Part shown: piece by piece, positions 1 through 12,335 of the stretch
How the letters are laid out: each line of letters starts with the position of its first letter
How positions within the stretch are numbered: the stretch's first letter is position 1
Source of the DNA: Clonostachys chloroleuca
Lineage: Eukaryota > Ascomycota > Sordariomycetes > Hypocreales > Bionectriaceae
Direction: 5' to 3'
Length of the DNA: 64,000 nucleotides
Assembly (NCBI GenBank): GCA_037952775.1
Contig: JBANAY010000001.1
Span: 496,001-560,000 of the forward strand
Made by a program: the position numbers and the translations under genes
The notes under the pieces: generated by a model
The model's input: the letters and a program-made list of their open reading frames with translations, nothing else
The model's database searches: none
Told to the model about the DNA's origin: nothing

Positions 1-3000
1 CTTTAGATCTGTTATCTATTTCCGATCAAGAGACTTGGCAATATGGTGATGCCCTGCAAAAGATGGCCATCAAGAAGAAGTTCCACTCTATCAAATTCTC
101 ACACATGAGAGACTTGATAGACATTGATCTACCAGAGAAGCTGCGAGAGATTACCTATGTTGCTAACTGCACAACCTTCCGCCGATTACTCATCAACAAG
201 TACGGCAGAACCGACCTCGATATCGACGACGAAATTGCCAATAATACAGATACGAAGTTGACATACTTGGGATACAAGAGATTCTTAGAGTCTGACTTGA
301 AATATATCTTCCCTCGAGGCGCTGAACGCACCGCCAATGGCTATCGGAGGGACTGCAAGTATCTTGCCAAGCAGATGATAATTCGAGGCTATGTGAGTCT
401 ACACAACTTACTCCGACTTGTCATGACCGCTAACACTGTTTCTCTCCCTAGGCCTTTGCTGGCGCTGTCAAGGACGCTTACCCCAACCACTTGCGTCTAT
501 CCATCCACGAATCGATAGGCCTGAACAAGGTGTCAGTGTGTCTTCTCAACACCAGGACCGGTTTCACAACCCCTTGGCACTGCAGCGTTGCGCAGCTGGC
601 CAACGGGGAATGGATCAGCGCTCCAATGGGAGAATTCAGCCGAGATAACAGGCTAGAAGTTGTCTATGAGGATGGGAAGCCCAGCTACTTCAAGGAAAAG
701 CCGCAGGACGGTCTTGGGATTGCTGAGTCTACCGCTTCGTATCTGCAAGTGGCTAGACCAATCAGCGCCAGTGGATACATCAGCGGAGCATCTACTCCAG
801 GCACCAGGTCGAGGTCAGCGTCGAGGGCGGGTTCACCTTCGCGGAACTCATCTGGCGCGTCAAGAGGAGTCTCGCCTGCCCCGCCATCTCCTGGTCTGCT
901 AGCTCGCTCTTTGGCTGCCTTAGGTGGTGGGAGCTCTAGGGCTACCACGCCGGAGCCTCCCCTCCTAACCTTGAACAATCCGGAAATCGTCATCGAGGGT
1001 GATATCAACAGCCCCTCGTATGTGAAGAAGATGCCAACTCCAGAACCATACGGCAAGAGACTCATTCCTCAGATCATGGATAGCCTTGCGGCCAGCGATC
1101 CCGAGCGCGTTGTTTTCTCGTTGGCAACTGTCTCGGGAAACTCGCTCGGGCTTAGACATATCTCTGCTCGCGAATTTACCAAAGCTGTCGACAAGACTGC
1201 TTGGTGGCTCCAAGAGCACGCTGGAAACACGCAATTTGTTCAACCTGTGGGATACATCGGACCACGTAAGTCTATTGAAACCCGAAGACAAAATGTATGC
1301 TTGTAGCGAGAAGTGACTGACTTGCAAAACTTCTACAGATGATCTGAGGCATATTTTGTTGACTTACGCTTGTGTTAAAGTTGGATACGCGGTGAGTCAA
1401 AGCATCAGTATATACATCTTCACCAAGCTAATGCAAATTCATCCCCGTAGGCTTTGTATCTTTCCCCTAAGAATAACACGGAGGGAGCTCTGGCTGTTTT
1501 AGAGGCTACCGAGTGCAATATCTGGGTTAATGCTATAGACGCAACCCCGGTTCCTCTTGTACGGGAGTTTCTAGAGCAGCGAAGCATGAAGGTTCTGCAG
1601 CTGCCTCTTCTGAACGATCTTCTGGATGCTGATTCTACTGATCCTTTCCCATACGAGAAGACGTTTGCTGAAGCTAAAAATGATCCCTTCTGTTACCTTC
1701 ACACGTCTGGCAGTACTGGAGTGCCGAAGCCTATCCCCTGGTCCCATGGGCTGATCGGAACCATGGATGCAATCAGGCTGCTGCCACCTGTTGACGGTGA
1801 TGGTGGCCTGGAGCCTTGGACCAAGGATTGGAAGGCAGGGGATAAGATATACTCATCATTCCCAATGAGCCATGTAAGTGCACCGCGGATTCTGCTCAAT
1901 AAAGACTCATGAGGGATTTCAAGCTAACTATGGCGATAGGGGGCGGGAATTATCATGGACATTCTGATGCCGGCTCTTTTCCAATTGCAATGTGTATTAG
2001 GACCAGCCAATGTCCTACCAAACCTGAACCTCATTGAAAATCTCGCAGAGAATGCCCAGATTGATATCTGGAGCATGGTTCCATCTCTCGTCGATGAGTT
2101 AGGTGAAACGCCTGAGGTATTGACCAAGTTCAAGCCATCCAAGTTCATCTGTGCGTCCGGTGGTCCCGTGAGCCCCGTCAGTGCGGGCAAAGTGAACGAT
2201 ATCATCAGAGTGCTCAATTTGACTGGCACAACGGAAGGTCTATTCATCGGAAATCTTGTGACGAAGCGAGAGGACTGGTTTTGGTTCTGTTTTCACCCCT
2301 ACTCCGGCTTCGAGTTCAAGCAACTCGAGGATGATACCTACGAGCACTGGGTCCATCGCAATGAGCACTGGCCCCTATTCCAGGGAATCTTCCACACCTT
2401 TCCAGACAAGCATTCAATCAACTTCAAGGACCTCTATATGAGGCATCCCACGAAGCCTAATTTGTGGGCATTCAAGGGAAGAAGTGATGATCTTGTGGTT
2501 CTCTCAAACGGGTATAAGATATCGCCCCTGGAGACTGAGGCTTTCGTTACTACCCACCCCGCGATTAACGGGTGCCTCATCTTCGGAACTGGAAAACCAC
2601 AAGCTGGTCTACTCATTGAGCTAAAGGATCCCTCAACCAAGACGGATGAGCTTATCAACAGTATTTGGGAAACTGTCAAGAAGGCCAACTCTTTATCTCG
2701 GCATAAGAACCAGCTCCTCAAGGACTTTGTCACTTTCTCAGAAGCTGATAAACCCTTCATCCGGACGGATAAACGTACTGTCAAGCGTGCTGCCACTTTG
2801 GCACTTTACGCTGACTACATTGAGCGGTTCTATAGCTCCCGCACGGACGAGCTCGACACGTCCTTCACGGTGGATTTGAAGTCTGAGGACTCCGTTCAAG
2901 CTTGTATTCGTCAGATCTTTTCCTCCTCAATCCCTGAAGTCAAAGAGTCAGCCGCCGACACTGACTTATTTGCACTTGGCTTGGACTCACTTGGTGTCTT

Positions 3001-4726
3001 TGCAGCTGTCAAGACGATTCGGGCAGCTATAGGTCTAGGAGAGAAGATCGCTACCCGTCATATCTATGCCAACCCCCACAATTGAAGGCCTATCTGCCAT
3101 GATTGTGCGTACAGCAGCTGATTCGAGAGCCCAAGGGGGACCAAGCCTTCAAAATAAGCATGTTGATGACGAGGTCACACGATTGAAGCAGATGATTGCC
3201 CAGCATAAAGCGCGACAATCATTTAGACTAAACGCCTTCGACTATGTCAACCCTAACCACGGTATGGGTCTGGTCTTTTACTTCCCCCTTCGTGATGGAG
3301 TTAGCAACGAACAAGTGTTCTCCAATCTCCAAGAGGGACTGAACCGGACCTTTGATATGATCCCTGCCCTCGGAGGTAAAATGATGAACGCCTCGGAGCA
3401 GGAAATTGGCTATGTTAAAGGAGACCTCTGTGTTACGATTCCACCCCTTTCCATGGCTTCCTCTGCCCACAACCGCTTGGTGTACAAGGATCTCTCCAAA
3501 GTGCTTCCCTCATTCGAAAAGCTGAGAGATGCAGGGTTTGCTCCATCTGCGTTCAAAGATAGCCTTGTGCTGCGGGATGATCCTTTCCCCAAAATGCCTG
3601 CGGATATCTTTGTTGGACAAGTCAATTTTGTTGAGGGTGGGTGCATCCTCGCTGTTGATCTTAACCACTGCTGTATGGACGGGCTTGGTGTGATGATCGC
3701 TTTGAAAGCTTGGGCAGAGAACTGTAGATACTTGCAGGGTGACTCCTCGGCAACCTGCGAGTGGTTTGACCCCGAGAGTTTCAACCACAGTTTGCCCGAG
3801 ATCCTCCATGAGCAGGAGGGCTGGGCAAAGCCGCTCAGTGAAATAGATCCTGGTACATGGAATTATCTACCCTTCCACCCCCTGAGGAGGAGGATATCAC
3901 CGGTAAACAGTCATCTATCCCGAAGGAAGGAGCACTCCCTCCTCGGCTCAGCTTCCCTTTACATCCCATCTGGCCCCTCCCTCAGGCTGAGAGGCGTTTG
4001 AACACCACTCTATTCTTGATCAAGCCTGAAAAGCTTGCTCAAATGAAGCAAGATGTCATGGTTGACCCAGAAGCCAAGGGAGTAATTTCATCCATCAGCG
4101 ACATCGTGCAGGCATTCTTCTGGCGCGCCGCTATCAGGGCAAGATATCGCATCGCGACAGAGATCCGCAATCAGACCTTCAGCTCTGATGATGTCTCTAT
4201 TCTTGAGCTCCCAACTGATACCCGGCCATTCTTCTCGTCCCTTCTGCCATCTACCTACATGGGAAGTACCCTTCTTCTCAATAGATCCAGTATGCCGGTA
4301 GAGACGATTTGCTCCCCAAAGACCAGTATCGGACAAGTTGCGTACCTACTGCGCCAATCCGCCGCACGCATAACCCCCCAGGTTGTTCACGATGCATTTA
4401 CTATTTTGCAGTCTCTCCCAGACCATACCAGATTCTCAACCGCCAACATGGGTACCGAGCACATGCACGCGATGATATCCAACATGATGCTGTTCCCAAC
4501 TAGCGAGATCAACTTTGGAGAGCAAATATTTGCCAACGCCGGCTCGCCTGAGTCGATGCGCCCTCAGCTTGACCGCGGCAGTGGTCGTTTCCGATTTTTA
4601 CTCATCTTCCCAATGAAGAAGGATGGAGGTGTCGAGCTTGTTCTGGGCACCCATCCCGAGGAGCTGGAGATGTTCAAGGCAGATGAGGAGTTTACCAAGT
4701 ATGCCGAGCTCGTGGAGGCTCTCTAA
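1..4726 (+). CDS. crmA: Isocyanide synthase / NRPS-like / transferase hybrid (CrmA type), 5'-partial, two frame breaks
   Basis: The reading frame is already open at the left edge, so the start lies outside. Exons are 1-392, 452-1265, 1339-1391, 1451-1873 and 1940-4726. Domain order: a Dit1/PvcA isocyanide synthase C-terminal half (LRLSIHES, SVCLLNTRTGF, to about 730); a Ser/Pro-rich linker; an adenylation domain with A3 core LHTSGSTGVPKP and GTTEG and GRSDDLVVLSNGYK motifs; a carrier domain with the phosphopantetheine Ser in LGLDSL (about 2985); and a BAHD-type acyltransferase with HxxxD (HCCMDG, about 3665). This is the order described for fungal CrmA, which makes a valine-derived isocyanide under copper starvation. 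The frame breaks at the C5 runs 3073-3077 and 3878-3882, with no usable splice sites there. So the product as sequenced would stop after the carrier domain. Family assignment is firm; the substrate is inferred. Confidence 0.85.
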
Positions 4727-5392
4727 ATTATGATAACCATGTGGCTCTTGTCCCCCCTAAGGGATGTTATTTTTAGGATTGTCATTCCTGGCTTTCACAG
4801 ATTGTTCAAGCTATTTACCAAAACTTTTACTATTAATATAAGTTCTTTTTGTCAGAAGCCGTCCCCTCCTTCTTCGCCGTGATATTCTGGGAAAAGTCAG
4901 TTTCAATTCACTCAAGTCGTGCTACTAAACGCAAAGAGTTACTCATTCAAAGCTCCCCACACTCCCTACACCTTGTGTATCGAATTTGTCAAACGTGGTT
5001 ATCGAGCAAATTTATAGATATCTAGTTTGGAATTGTTTAACCTTCACGGTGATAGGGATGCATAACCCTGCCTGACATGACTCTCTCGGGGGAAATATCA
5101 AATCCGATTGGTACAAAGTCCCCTCGTTGGGCTATTCAAGCATCAGTGAGTCGGGGAATTTGTTCCCTGAGGTACGTGAGAGGCCTCGGTAAATTCGGCG
5201 GCCGAGCCAAGTGATATCAAAACCCCGTCTTGTTAAGCTATGTCCGCTTGAAGGCACTGGGCCTCTGCTTGGGCGCGAATAGCGCTAGCTTATGCATTTG
5301 GGATTATCTGCCATGCGATCAAGCACACATGTGGGAGAACAAGTTATATTGGTAGAGAGTGTAAATACACTTACAACGACTATTTACTACAT
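4727..5392. other. Intergenic, convergent 3' region
   Basis: This lies between the 3' ends of the crmA-like gene and the convergent MDR gene. It is AT-rich, with stretches that could serve as polyadenylation signals (for example ATTAATATAAG near 4832). No gene or RNA was recognised. Confidence 0.5.
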
Positions 5393-6517
5393 TCAAGGTG
5401 TAATCATGACAACCTGGCCAGCTTCTTGGCATGCTTCTGTCTTTTTGAAGCATTCCTCCATCTCATCCAGACGGTATTTTCCACAAATCTCATAACAACC
5501 GGCAGTTCCGAGTTTCAGTTGCCCAGATTCCGCCAACCGGATCAGAGACTTCACATCTGCTCGCTCATACATGAACTGGCCCCGGATAGTCAGGTTGTTC
5601 CCCATTGCATGTGAATACGGCAGGGCGAGATCTGTTGGGATAAAACCCATGAGCGACGCTCGGCCATACTGTCGGAGTGCAAGGAAGCAACTGCGAATAT
5701 GAGTAGAGGAACTCGCTTGGGGAGGTGACAGGTCCAGATACGCATCGATGGGTCCGAGAGCCAGTAGTGCAGCTGTGTCAGCCTGTACGTCGCCCGTGTT
5801 CACCACAGTTCGAACTCGTGGAAATTGATCCTTGAGCTTTTGGAGAACCTTTGCATTGCGGCCCATGGCAATAACAGTCGCGCCCATGGCCAATGCGGCA
5901 AAGACAGCGGCGCCGCTGAAGCCGCCGGTGGCCGGGGCAATAACGATGGTCTCGCCAGGATGGAGGTTGATGCCACGCAGGCCCCCGTAGGGGATCAGAA
6001 TCTCAGGCAAAGATACAAGATCATCGATGGTGTATCCGAGACCGCCGTCCGATGGGCTTCCACACAGGCGATTCTCATCGAGTGCCCAAGTGTTCTCAAG
6101 AGGGGCGCGAACGTACTCGGCGTAGGAGCCCATGGCCCAATTATCGGCCATGAACTTCTTGGACTGAGGCGTAAAGCCATCGGAGAATCCCCATAGTATT
6201 TGAATATCGGTGTTGTCACGAGCCCGGACAAATGTGTCAAGCATAACAAGTTGACCGACAGCCAGACTAGTGGTGTCCGGTCCAGTTGCAGCTACCCGAC
6301 CGATGGCAGTGTTTCCAGGCGTAAGAGACTTTGGAAAGGTGAAGGGGGTTTTGCCAGCGATGATCGCGGCTAAGCTACGCTGTGACTGGACCGCCAGTAC
6401 CTTGACAACAACACTTCCTGGAGTTGGCTGTGGCATTGGGACGGTCGTGAGCTGTAGAGGTTTGCCTATATCCTGGCAGACAAGGGCTTTCATAGTCTCT
6501 GGAAGATTTTGTGCCAT
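5393..6517 (-). CDS. Zinc-type alcohol dehydrogenase-like (MDR) oxidoreductase
   Basis: An uninterrupted frame encodes about 374 residues of the medium-chain dehydrogenase/reductase superfamily. The N-terminal GroES-like half (MKALVCQDIGKPLQLTTVP) is followed by a Rossmann half with the nucleotide-binding stretch APATGGFSGAAVFAALAMGA. The frame could open 81 bases further upstream at 6598. The Met at 6517 is preferred because its context (CTCACCATGG) is good and the homologous fold begins there. The usual catalytic zinc ligands are not obvious, so it is more like the quinone or enoyl reductase branch. It is convergent with the isocyanide synthase hybrid gene and may serve that cluster, which is inference from position only. 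Confidence 0.8.
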   Translation of the reverse strand: MAQNLPETMKALVCQDIGKPLQLTTVPMPQPTPGSVVVKVLAVQSQRSLAAIIAGKTPFTFPKSLTPGNTAIGRVAATGPDTTSLAVGQLVMLDTFVRARDNTDIQILWGFSDGFTPQSKKFMADNWAMGSYAEYVRAPLENTWALDENRLCGSPSDGGLGYTIDDLVSLPEILIPYGGLRGINLHPGETIVIAPATGGFSGAAVFAALAMGATVIAMGRNAKVLQKLKDQFPRVRTVVNTGDVQADTAALLALGPIDAYLDLSPPQASSSTHIRSCFLALRQYGRASLMGFIPTDLALPYSHAMGNNLTIRGQFMYERADVKSLIRLAESGQLKLGTAGCYEICGKYRLDEMEECFKKTEACQEAGQVVMITP

Positions 6518-6804
6518 GGTGAGAAGTATAAGGGTTTTATGTAAGGTGGTTGAGTCTAGGTTCTTCTCGTGAAGTTGGTAGGTAGTTTGTTGTTCCATTA
6601 CAACAGTTTTGAGGAGGGGAGGGTTCTCCTTAAGTATTAATCTGACAGATTTTCAGAGGTAACCCATTTGGATCCTTGAAGCCTGAAGATATACCACAGC
6701 CGGGAGATCCGTCACCATTTTGATCACGCCGCCAGCCAAGACTAGGCTTCATGGACTCGGCGCAAGGTGTTGGTGATAATTGTGGGCTATTATTAGAGTT
6801 GAGA

Positions 6805-6850
6805 ACACGAATTGGGGTTAGCCTCGTCTCTGACACGAATTGGGGTTAGC
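6805..6850. repeat. Direct repeat, two 18-base copies with 28-base period
   Basis: ACACGAATTGGGGTTAGC occurs exactly at 6805-6822 and again at 6833-6850. It lies in the roughly 650-base divergent promoter region between the MDR gene (start 6517) and the Zn2Cys6 regulator (start 7168). It could be a pair of operator-like sites. Nothing else is recognised in 6518-7167. Confidence 0.6.
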
Positions 6851-7167
6851 GTCCTTTGATCTTTAGCGCGAAAATGGAATACGATTTTGAGTTAGCGCGT
6901 TGATCTGAAAAGCGGGACCTGGACGAGGTCATTTTCTAGGCAACGGTTTTACCATCTCACTCGCTTTGTTCCTCTCCCACTTCCACCCAATCCCCTGTGA
7001 CTCAGAAGAACGATCAAAACGGGCATCTTCACTTCAGTGGCACCACATAAGCATCTAGGGGACCCATTCAAGTCGTCGGCCCATAATCGGTCCAGCGGCG
7101 CAACTTGTTGATTTCCAGCCTCCATCAGGGAGAGCATCAAGCTGCTAAAGCCGAAGACCCATCCGCC

Positions 7168-8560
7168 ATGCCTCGTCTTCCCGCCCCTGATGCACAACAA
7201 CCAACTCGGAAGCGACGGGCACACACCAAGTCCCGGAAAGGATGCGGCAACTGCAAGCTTCGCCAAATAAAAGTAGGTTAAAAGGATTATCGACCCGTGA
7301 TGGAGGTGACTATCTATGACAGAACTTGGGTTGTCCTGACTACCAACACAGTGTGACGAGCGAAAACCGACCTGCAAGAATTGCCATCGCTTCGGAGTGT
7401 TATGTAATTACGGGCAGCAGGCCATTCCTGGCGAGGGAATCCTTCAGGTTGCGATGAATGGACCTTACCAGCTGGGGATACTCCCGTCACCCTCTGTCAA
7501 AACATCAGTCTTGGGCGCTCTAAACGCGGCTCTACGACAGGAGCCATTTCTCGACAGCCAAAATCCGATTCTCCAGCTGACAAACCGGGATTTGGACATC
7601 CTAACCCGTTTCCAATTCAGGACCACTCCAACCCTGGCAACCACCGGCTCCCAAGATTTGTATCAGAGAGAGGCGATTCGTCTGGCTTGTCTGGTATGGC
7701 CCCTTACATCATTACCCCGAAACACAAGTATCCATCTAACCATTCTAGATCTTTAGCACCCGTTTCTTATGCATCTAGCGTTGGGTATCACTCTGACACA
7801 TGATCGCCACCTGGAGTCATCGCCACCTGCACCGCCATCAACAGCCGAATTGCACCATTTATACCAAGGGACTGCTATGTTTAACAGGACCCTGCAAGGC
7901 CCATTGACTTCTTCAGAAAAAGACGCTATATGGGCTTCTGTGAGTCTTTTAACTGCATCCACTCTTGCGCAAATCGATGCCAAGGTGCCCGAGCAAGCCT
8001 GGCCACTTGTAAACCCCACCGAAAACGAGCTGGCCTGGATGGTGGTGTTCGACGCGAAGCGACAACTCTGGCGAATCGTGGATCCGAGCAGGGCAGATAG
8101 CTGCCTTCGAGCTTTTGCAGAAGAGGGATACTTCGGCCTCCACGCCTCCGGTTATCCCAAACCAACACTGACCGAACTGCCAGAGGAGGTGATCCAACTG
8201 CTCGACCTCGATGGCAATGACACCAACTCCTATAATCCCTACCGCGTCGCTGCGAATACGCTCGATAATATACTAGCCGTACACAGTAGCCAGTCCACTG
8301 TACTGTGCTATCTGTCGTTTCTATGTCTCATGCCACATGACTTCAGGTCATTACTCCAGCACAAGGACCCATATGCATTGATATTGATGGCTTACTGGTA
8401 TGCCCATTTCAGCCAATCTCGGGCATGGCATATCTGGCGGCGATGCATTTTGGAATGTCAAGCAGTCTGCATCTATCTGGGAAAGCATCACAATGACATC
8501 CCAGGAATAGACAAGATTTTGCAGTTTCCTAGGCGGCTTTGTGAGGTTGGCATTGTTTAA
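7168..8560 (+). CDS. Zn2Cys6 transcription factor
   Basis: Exons 7168-7272, 7352-7693 and 7757-8560 join in frame to about 416 residues. The first intron lies inside the zinc cluster. After splicing the cluster is CGNC-x6-C-x6-C-x2-C-x6-C (CGNCKLRQIKC, then DERKPTCKNC), the canonical binuclear zinc finger at residues 27-54. The rest carries the helical regulatory region typical of fungal C6 proteins (for example the HPFLMHLALGITLTHDR stretch just after intron 2). The second acceptor was set at 7756 because the earlier AG at 7748 gives an immediate stop. It is divergent from the MDR gene across a promoter with a direct repeat, so it may act locally. The target is unknown. Confidence 0.9.
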
Positions 8561-8732
8561 GTAATATTGACTATCTATCTACTATGCAAGAGAGGTTGGG
8601 CACTTCATTTTGCAGGCAATGGCATGTGAAGAATATTGTGCCCCGTATCCTCCTATAAGAATCAAGTAAATGGTTACCTGGTGCAAATCTAGGATGTGAC
8701 TAAGAGATGCGATGAATTGGCGTAGTGAGTTA

Positions 8733-9807
8733 TCACAGCCCTTGCTGAGCGCCGGCGATCGCGATGACTTCGCCACCCATGTAACTATTTGCTGGGTCAG
8801 CAACCTCCACATAGTCCATGGCAACTTCGGCTGGCTGCGCAAGGCGGTGGAACTCCAAGACTTGGCTGGTCATTTCCAGCTCGGTATTGGTGAATCCAGA
8901 CTGAGCAAGGAACGGAGTATAGGTCAAACGAGGGGCAACGCCGTTGACTCGGATGCCTCGTGGTGCCAGCTGCATTGCCAGGGAGCGTATTGTGTGAGTA
9001 ACGGCAGCTTTTGAGGAGCCGTACAAAACTGAAGGACCGACAGGATGGGCGGCGATATTGGAGGACGTGACGATGATGCTACCGCCGGCTGGCAGTAAAG
9101 GAACAGCGGCACGTGTTAGATACAGAGTTGCGGACACATTGATCTTGTAAATCTGCTCCATCTCGCGCCCATCAAACTGGTCAATAGGACGCCACTTGGG
9201 ACCTTGCAAGTTTCCAGAATATCTGAGGATAATTAGCTATCAGTTCAGGGGTCTTGGTGAACAAATGGCCACAACCTACCCAGCATGATTAATGAGAATA
9301 TCCAATCCAAAGAGGCGTCTATGAGCCTTATTCACGAGCTCAGTGCAAAATTCTTCATTACCCAAGTCTCCAGGAATGTGCTCAAACGACAGTCTCTCTT
9401 CTGCCATCAAGTCTGCGAGTGCTTGAGCATCAGCTCCTCCTCGGGAAGGTAATTGATGGCGACTTTGGCTCCCTCCCGAAGGTAGGCGATTACAATCGAT
9501 CTTCCGATTCCTGAATCGCCACCAGTGATAAGTGCCTTCAGTCCCTCCAAGCGCCCGCTGCCTTTGTAGCTCTTTTCACCACAGTCGGGTGGGTATCGGA
9601 AACTCGTATGAAGCACAGGGAAAGCTTGCGGTGGCATGTCCAATGTCATGTTCGAGTAACGCAGATTCGGGTCGATCAGTTTAGCAGCTTTTTGAGAAAT
9701 TAGAATAATCCCTCACCAAGATACGAGAGTCTACTCACGCGTGGCGGCAGCCGTTGTCGCAAAAATGCCCAACGTGAGGCTGCGAGACTAAATATCGGTT
9801 TAAACAT
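8733..9807 (-). pseudogene. Short-chain dehydrogenase/reductase, frame-broken
   Basis: The family is clear: SDR with cofactor motif TGGDSGIGR, NHAG in place of the usual NNAG, and the catalytic YxxxK as YGSSK. The N-terminal extension (GEKSYKGSGRLEG) is like the bacterial YghA/GSP39 subgroup. An intron is well supported at about 9226-9280. Near 9431-9440 the frame breaks: reading runs through YLPEEE and then continues one base off into DAQALADLMAEE, with no splice signals nearby. The upstream exon from the ATG at 9807 also does not join in phase unless a GC donor is used. Either a dead gene or an assembly indel. The last residues (AGAQQGL) are intact. Confidence 0.75.
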
Positions 9808-10591
9808 GGTGGCTCGAAATTGATATTGAATGTTTGCAAAGATTTGGTAACCGTGGTTTAAATGAGATTGTACTTTGTAATTGTAGTCTCTGGTTGAATA
9901 TGTTTTTCCTTAAGTCTTCCGAGGATTGAAGTGGTGTCTTTATGTTTTCACTCCGGAGATGACAAGGCCAAATGTCAGAGGCGGCGCTGGGCTCTCACCT
10001 GATCCGCGGACATCTTCCAACCTCGAGATCAAATCATATGTATGCTGAAGATAGAGGAAGGCCATTTTTACTACAATTGTGAAAACAAATCCCAAATAGG
10101 ATCGTCGATAACAATCATCAAGGTAATCCGGGGAGCTCCGTTGATTTTGGATCGTATAGAACGACGATCCGCCGGGGCTGTGCATGAATGCCACGTAAAC
10201 CACAAACTTTGTAGGCTCGGTGCTATGCACGAAATTTTCTAATTAGATTAATTAAAGGGGTGCGTTTTGCACAAACATTATGAATAAATTTGGATCACAA
10301 GCTCACCAGTATTTAAGACCAGAGTCTCATTTGCTGGAAGCATGAATGAAGCATGAGACAGCTCCATAACCACAGGGCAAAGCAATTCTTCCGATGAATC
10401 AAGCCATTTATTTCCATTCCCCCTGCATATATGGGCGAGAAGAGTGACCCCTAACAGCAATTAAGGCCGAGGAGACAAGTCGCATCGTACCATACCTAGC
10501 CACTTATGTCCAATGGTCATCATATTGACTACATCCCACGTTCATGAGACAATATTCACCATCTGTCTATAACGAGCTGGGTAAGCTGCAT
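9808..10591. other. Intergenic region
   Basis: This spans from the start side of the SDR to the 3' end of the MFS gene, both on the minus strand. Short open stretches occur (for example 9940-10230 and 10278-10460) but none shows a recognisable domain or splice pattern. Confidence 0.5.
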
Positions 10592-12335
10592 CTAAGCCGC
10601 AGCCTTGCCTCGCGTCTCATATGGCAGAACCAAGAAGACAAACCCTGCAACCATGAAAAGTGCTGCGGAAATCCAAACCGGAAGGTCAGTATCGATTCCA
10701 ATGTAGGCTGCAATGATCGGAGCCATCAGACCGCTCAAACGATTGAAAAGTGCCACCAGGCCATTCCCAGTACCCCGAACAGTAGCGGGAAACAACTCGG
10801 GAGTGTAAGAGTAAAGCAGGCCGTAAACAAGATTTTGAAAGAAAGCGATGGCACATGAGAAACCCAATACCGCGGCGTTTGTGTTTGCTCGCGTGAAAAG
10901 GAAGAGAAAGACTCCGGTGCTGATGCATGCAAACGCTCCAGTGCCTTTCCTTCCAATTCGTCGCAAGTCCACTGTGAATCCGCCCAGAATCGAAGCAGGG
11001 ATTCCACAAACAGCTTGAATGGCGTAGTTTCGATAGGTGTCGTTCAATGAAGAGGCTCCAGTCTTCACTCCTCGATTCTCAAGATAGATGGGAATAAAAG
11101 AGTTGTACAGTGGGTAGGCCATCCCAATCGCGCACCAGAGGAAGATCATAAGAGTAGTGGACAACGCAAGCCGCGGTGTGGAAAAAAGTGTGCGCACTTT
11201 GTCTGGCCTGAACTTCTCTAGGTTTCGTCGAATAATTCCTAGGCTCTCAGAGTTGGGGGCGGTTGTTTCATCAGTCTCGCCGGCAGTGACGCCAAGCTCG
11301 GCATCAACTGCCTCGAAATGTGAGAGGGTCAGCCAAGTGGTGGTCTCGTTTCGGGCAGCAACCTTCTGAATGACTTCAACAGCTTCCCTGTCACGCCCTT
11401 TACCGAGTAGATACTTGGGAGTCTCGTAGACTTTAAATGTGAGACGCATGATGAACATAAGGAGTGTCAAGCCTCCAAATGTCCAGTAAGTATATCGCCA
11501 ACCCATATTGTCTTCATATCTACATTGGCCTGGCAAACGCGAGGAGCAGGAGAAATTGGCAATAAGAGGCCTGATCACCAGAGGTTAGTAAATGGTTCTA
11601 TTTTGCCTTGAACCGATTCAAGGAGAAGCACATACCATCCAATAAGAGCTGCAACAGCTTGACCGACGGACCAGAATGCCGACTGCATTGTCAGAAGGTA
11701 CTGGTGCGTGGCTGGGATGTACTCGAGAAAGATGGCACTGTCAACTGGCTGATTGCCGCCGGTTCCAATACCTATGAAAGCGCAGAAAGTTGCTATGGCG
11801 ACGAAGTTAGGACTCCCTGCACCAACAAGTCCTGCAGCTGAGGACATCAGAAGAGTAATATTGAATGCTGGGCGACGCCCGATGAAGTCTGCTGTCATGG
11901 GCCACACGCTGGAGCCCACAACCAAGCCAACGTACTTTGCAACCGTCAAAAAAGCAATCTTCTGAACAGCAAACTCGTTCCTGACTGGCGGGCTGATGAT
12001 AGTGATTGCTTGCATCCAGAACTATAAATTATCAGTTTCGCGAATAAGCCTCGTTGAAAGATCAGTGAAGTTTAGTAAGTGTCTCTTACGTTGTCTGCAA
12101 ACCAGCCAAATCCAGTCATGGCAAATATCTGCCACTGAAATCGGCCCATCCCCATGTCAATCAATGCTTGATTCATAATGGTGACCTTTCTTTCATATAC
12201 CCCATCCGAACCCGTTGCAATGATGCTGGTGTCTATGCCATGATAGTCGCATTTCTCAGAGGTTCCCTTTTCGAGCGACTGTGGGCGGTGGAGGTCGGTG
12301 GGTTTCGCAGTCTCAGAGACCTCAGGTTTTGACAT
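10592..12335 (-). CDS. Major facilitator superfamily transporter
   Basis: Exons 12335-12090, 12021-11636 and 11570-10592 join in frame to about 536 residues. A cytosolic N-terminus of about 80 residues precedes twelve predicted membrane segments split by a large central loop. The MFS signature between segments 2 and 3 is visible as DFIGRRPAFN, and YTPELFPATVRGTGNG marks the C-terminal half, as in the organic-anion/sugar-like (SLC22/SV2-related) branch. It should sit in the plasma membrane and move a small organic solute. The substrate cannot be read from sequence. It is divergent from the 2OG dioxygenase gene across about 1 kb. Confidence 0.9.

Noticed and set aside
3050..3095. A small intron to explain the frame change after the carrier domain
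   Set aside because: The only GT (3057) would give an intron of about 31 bases, far below the fungal minimum and without a branch site.
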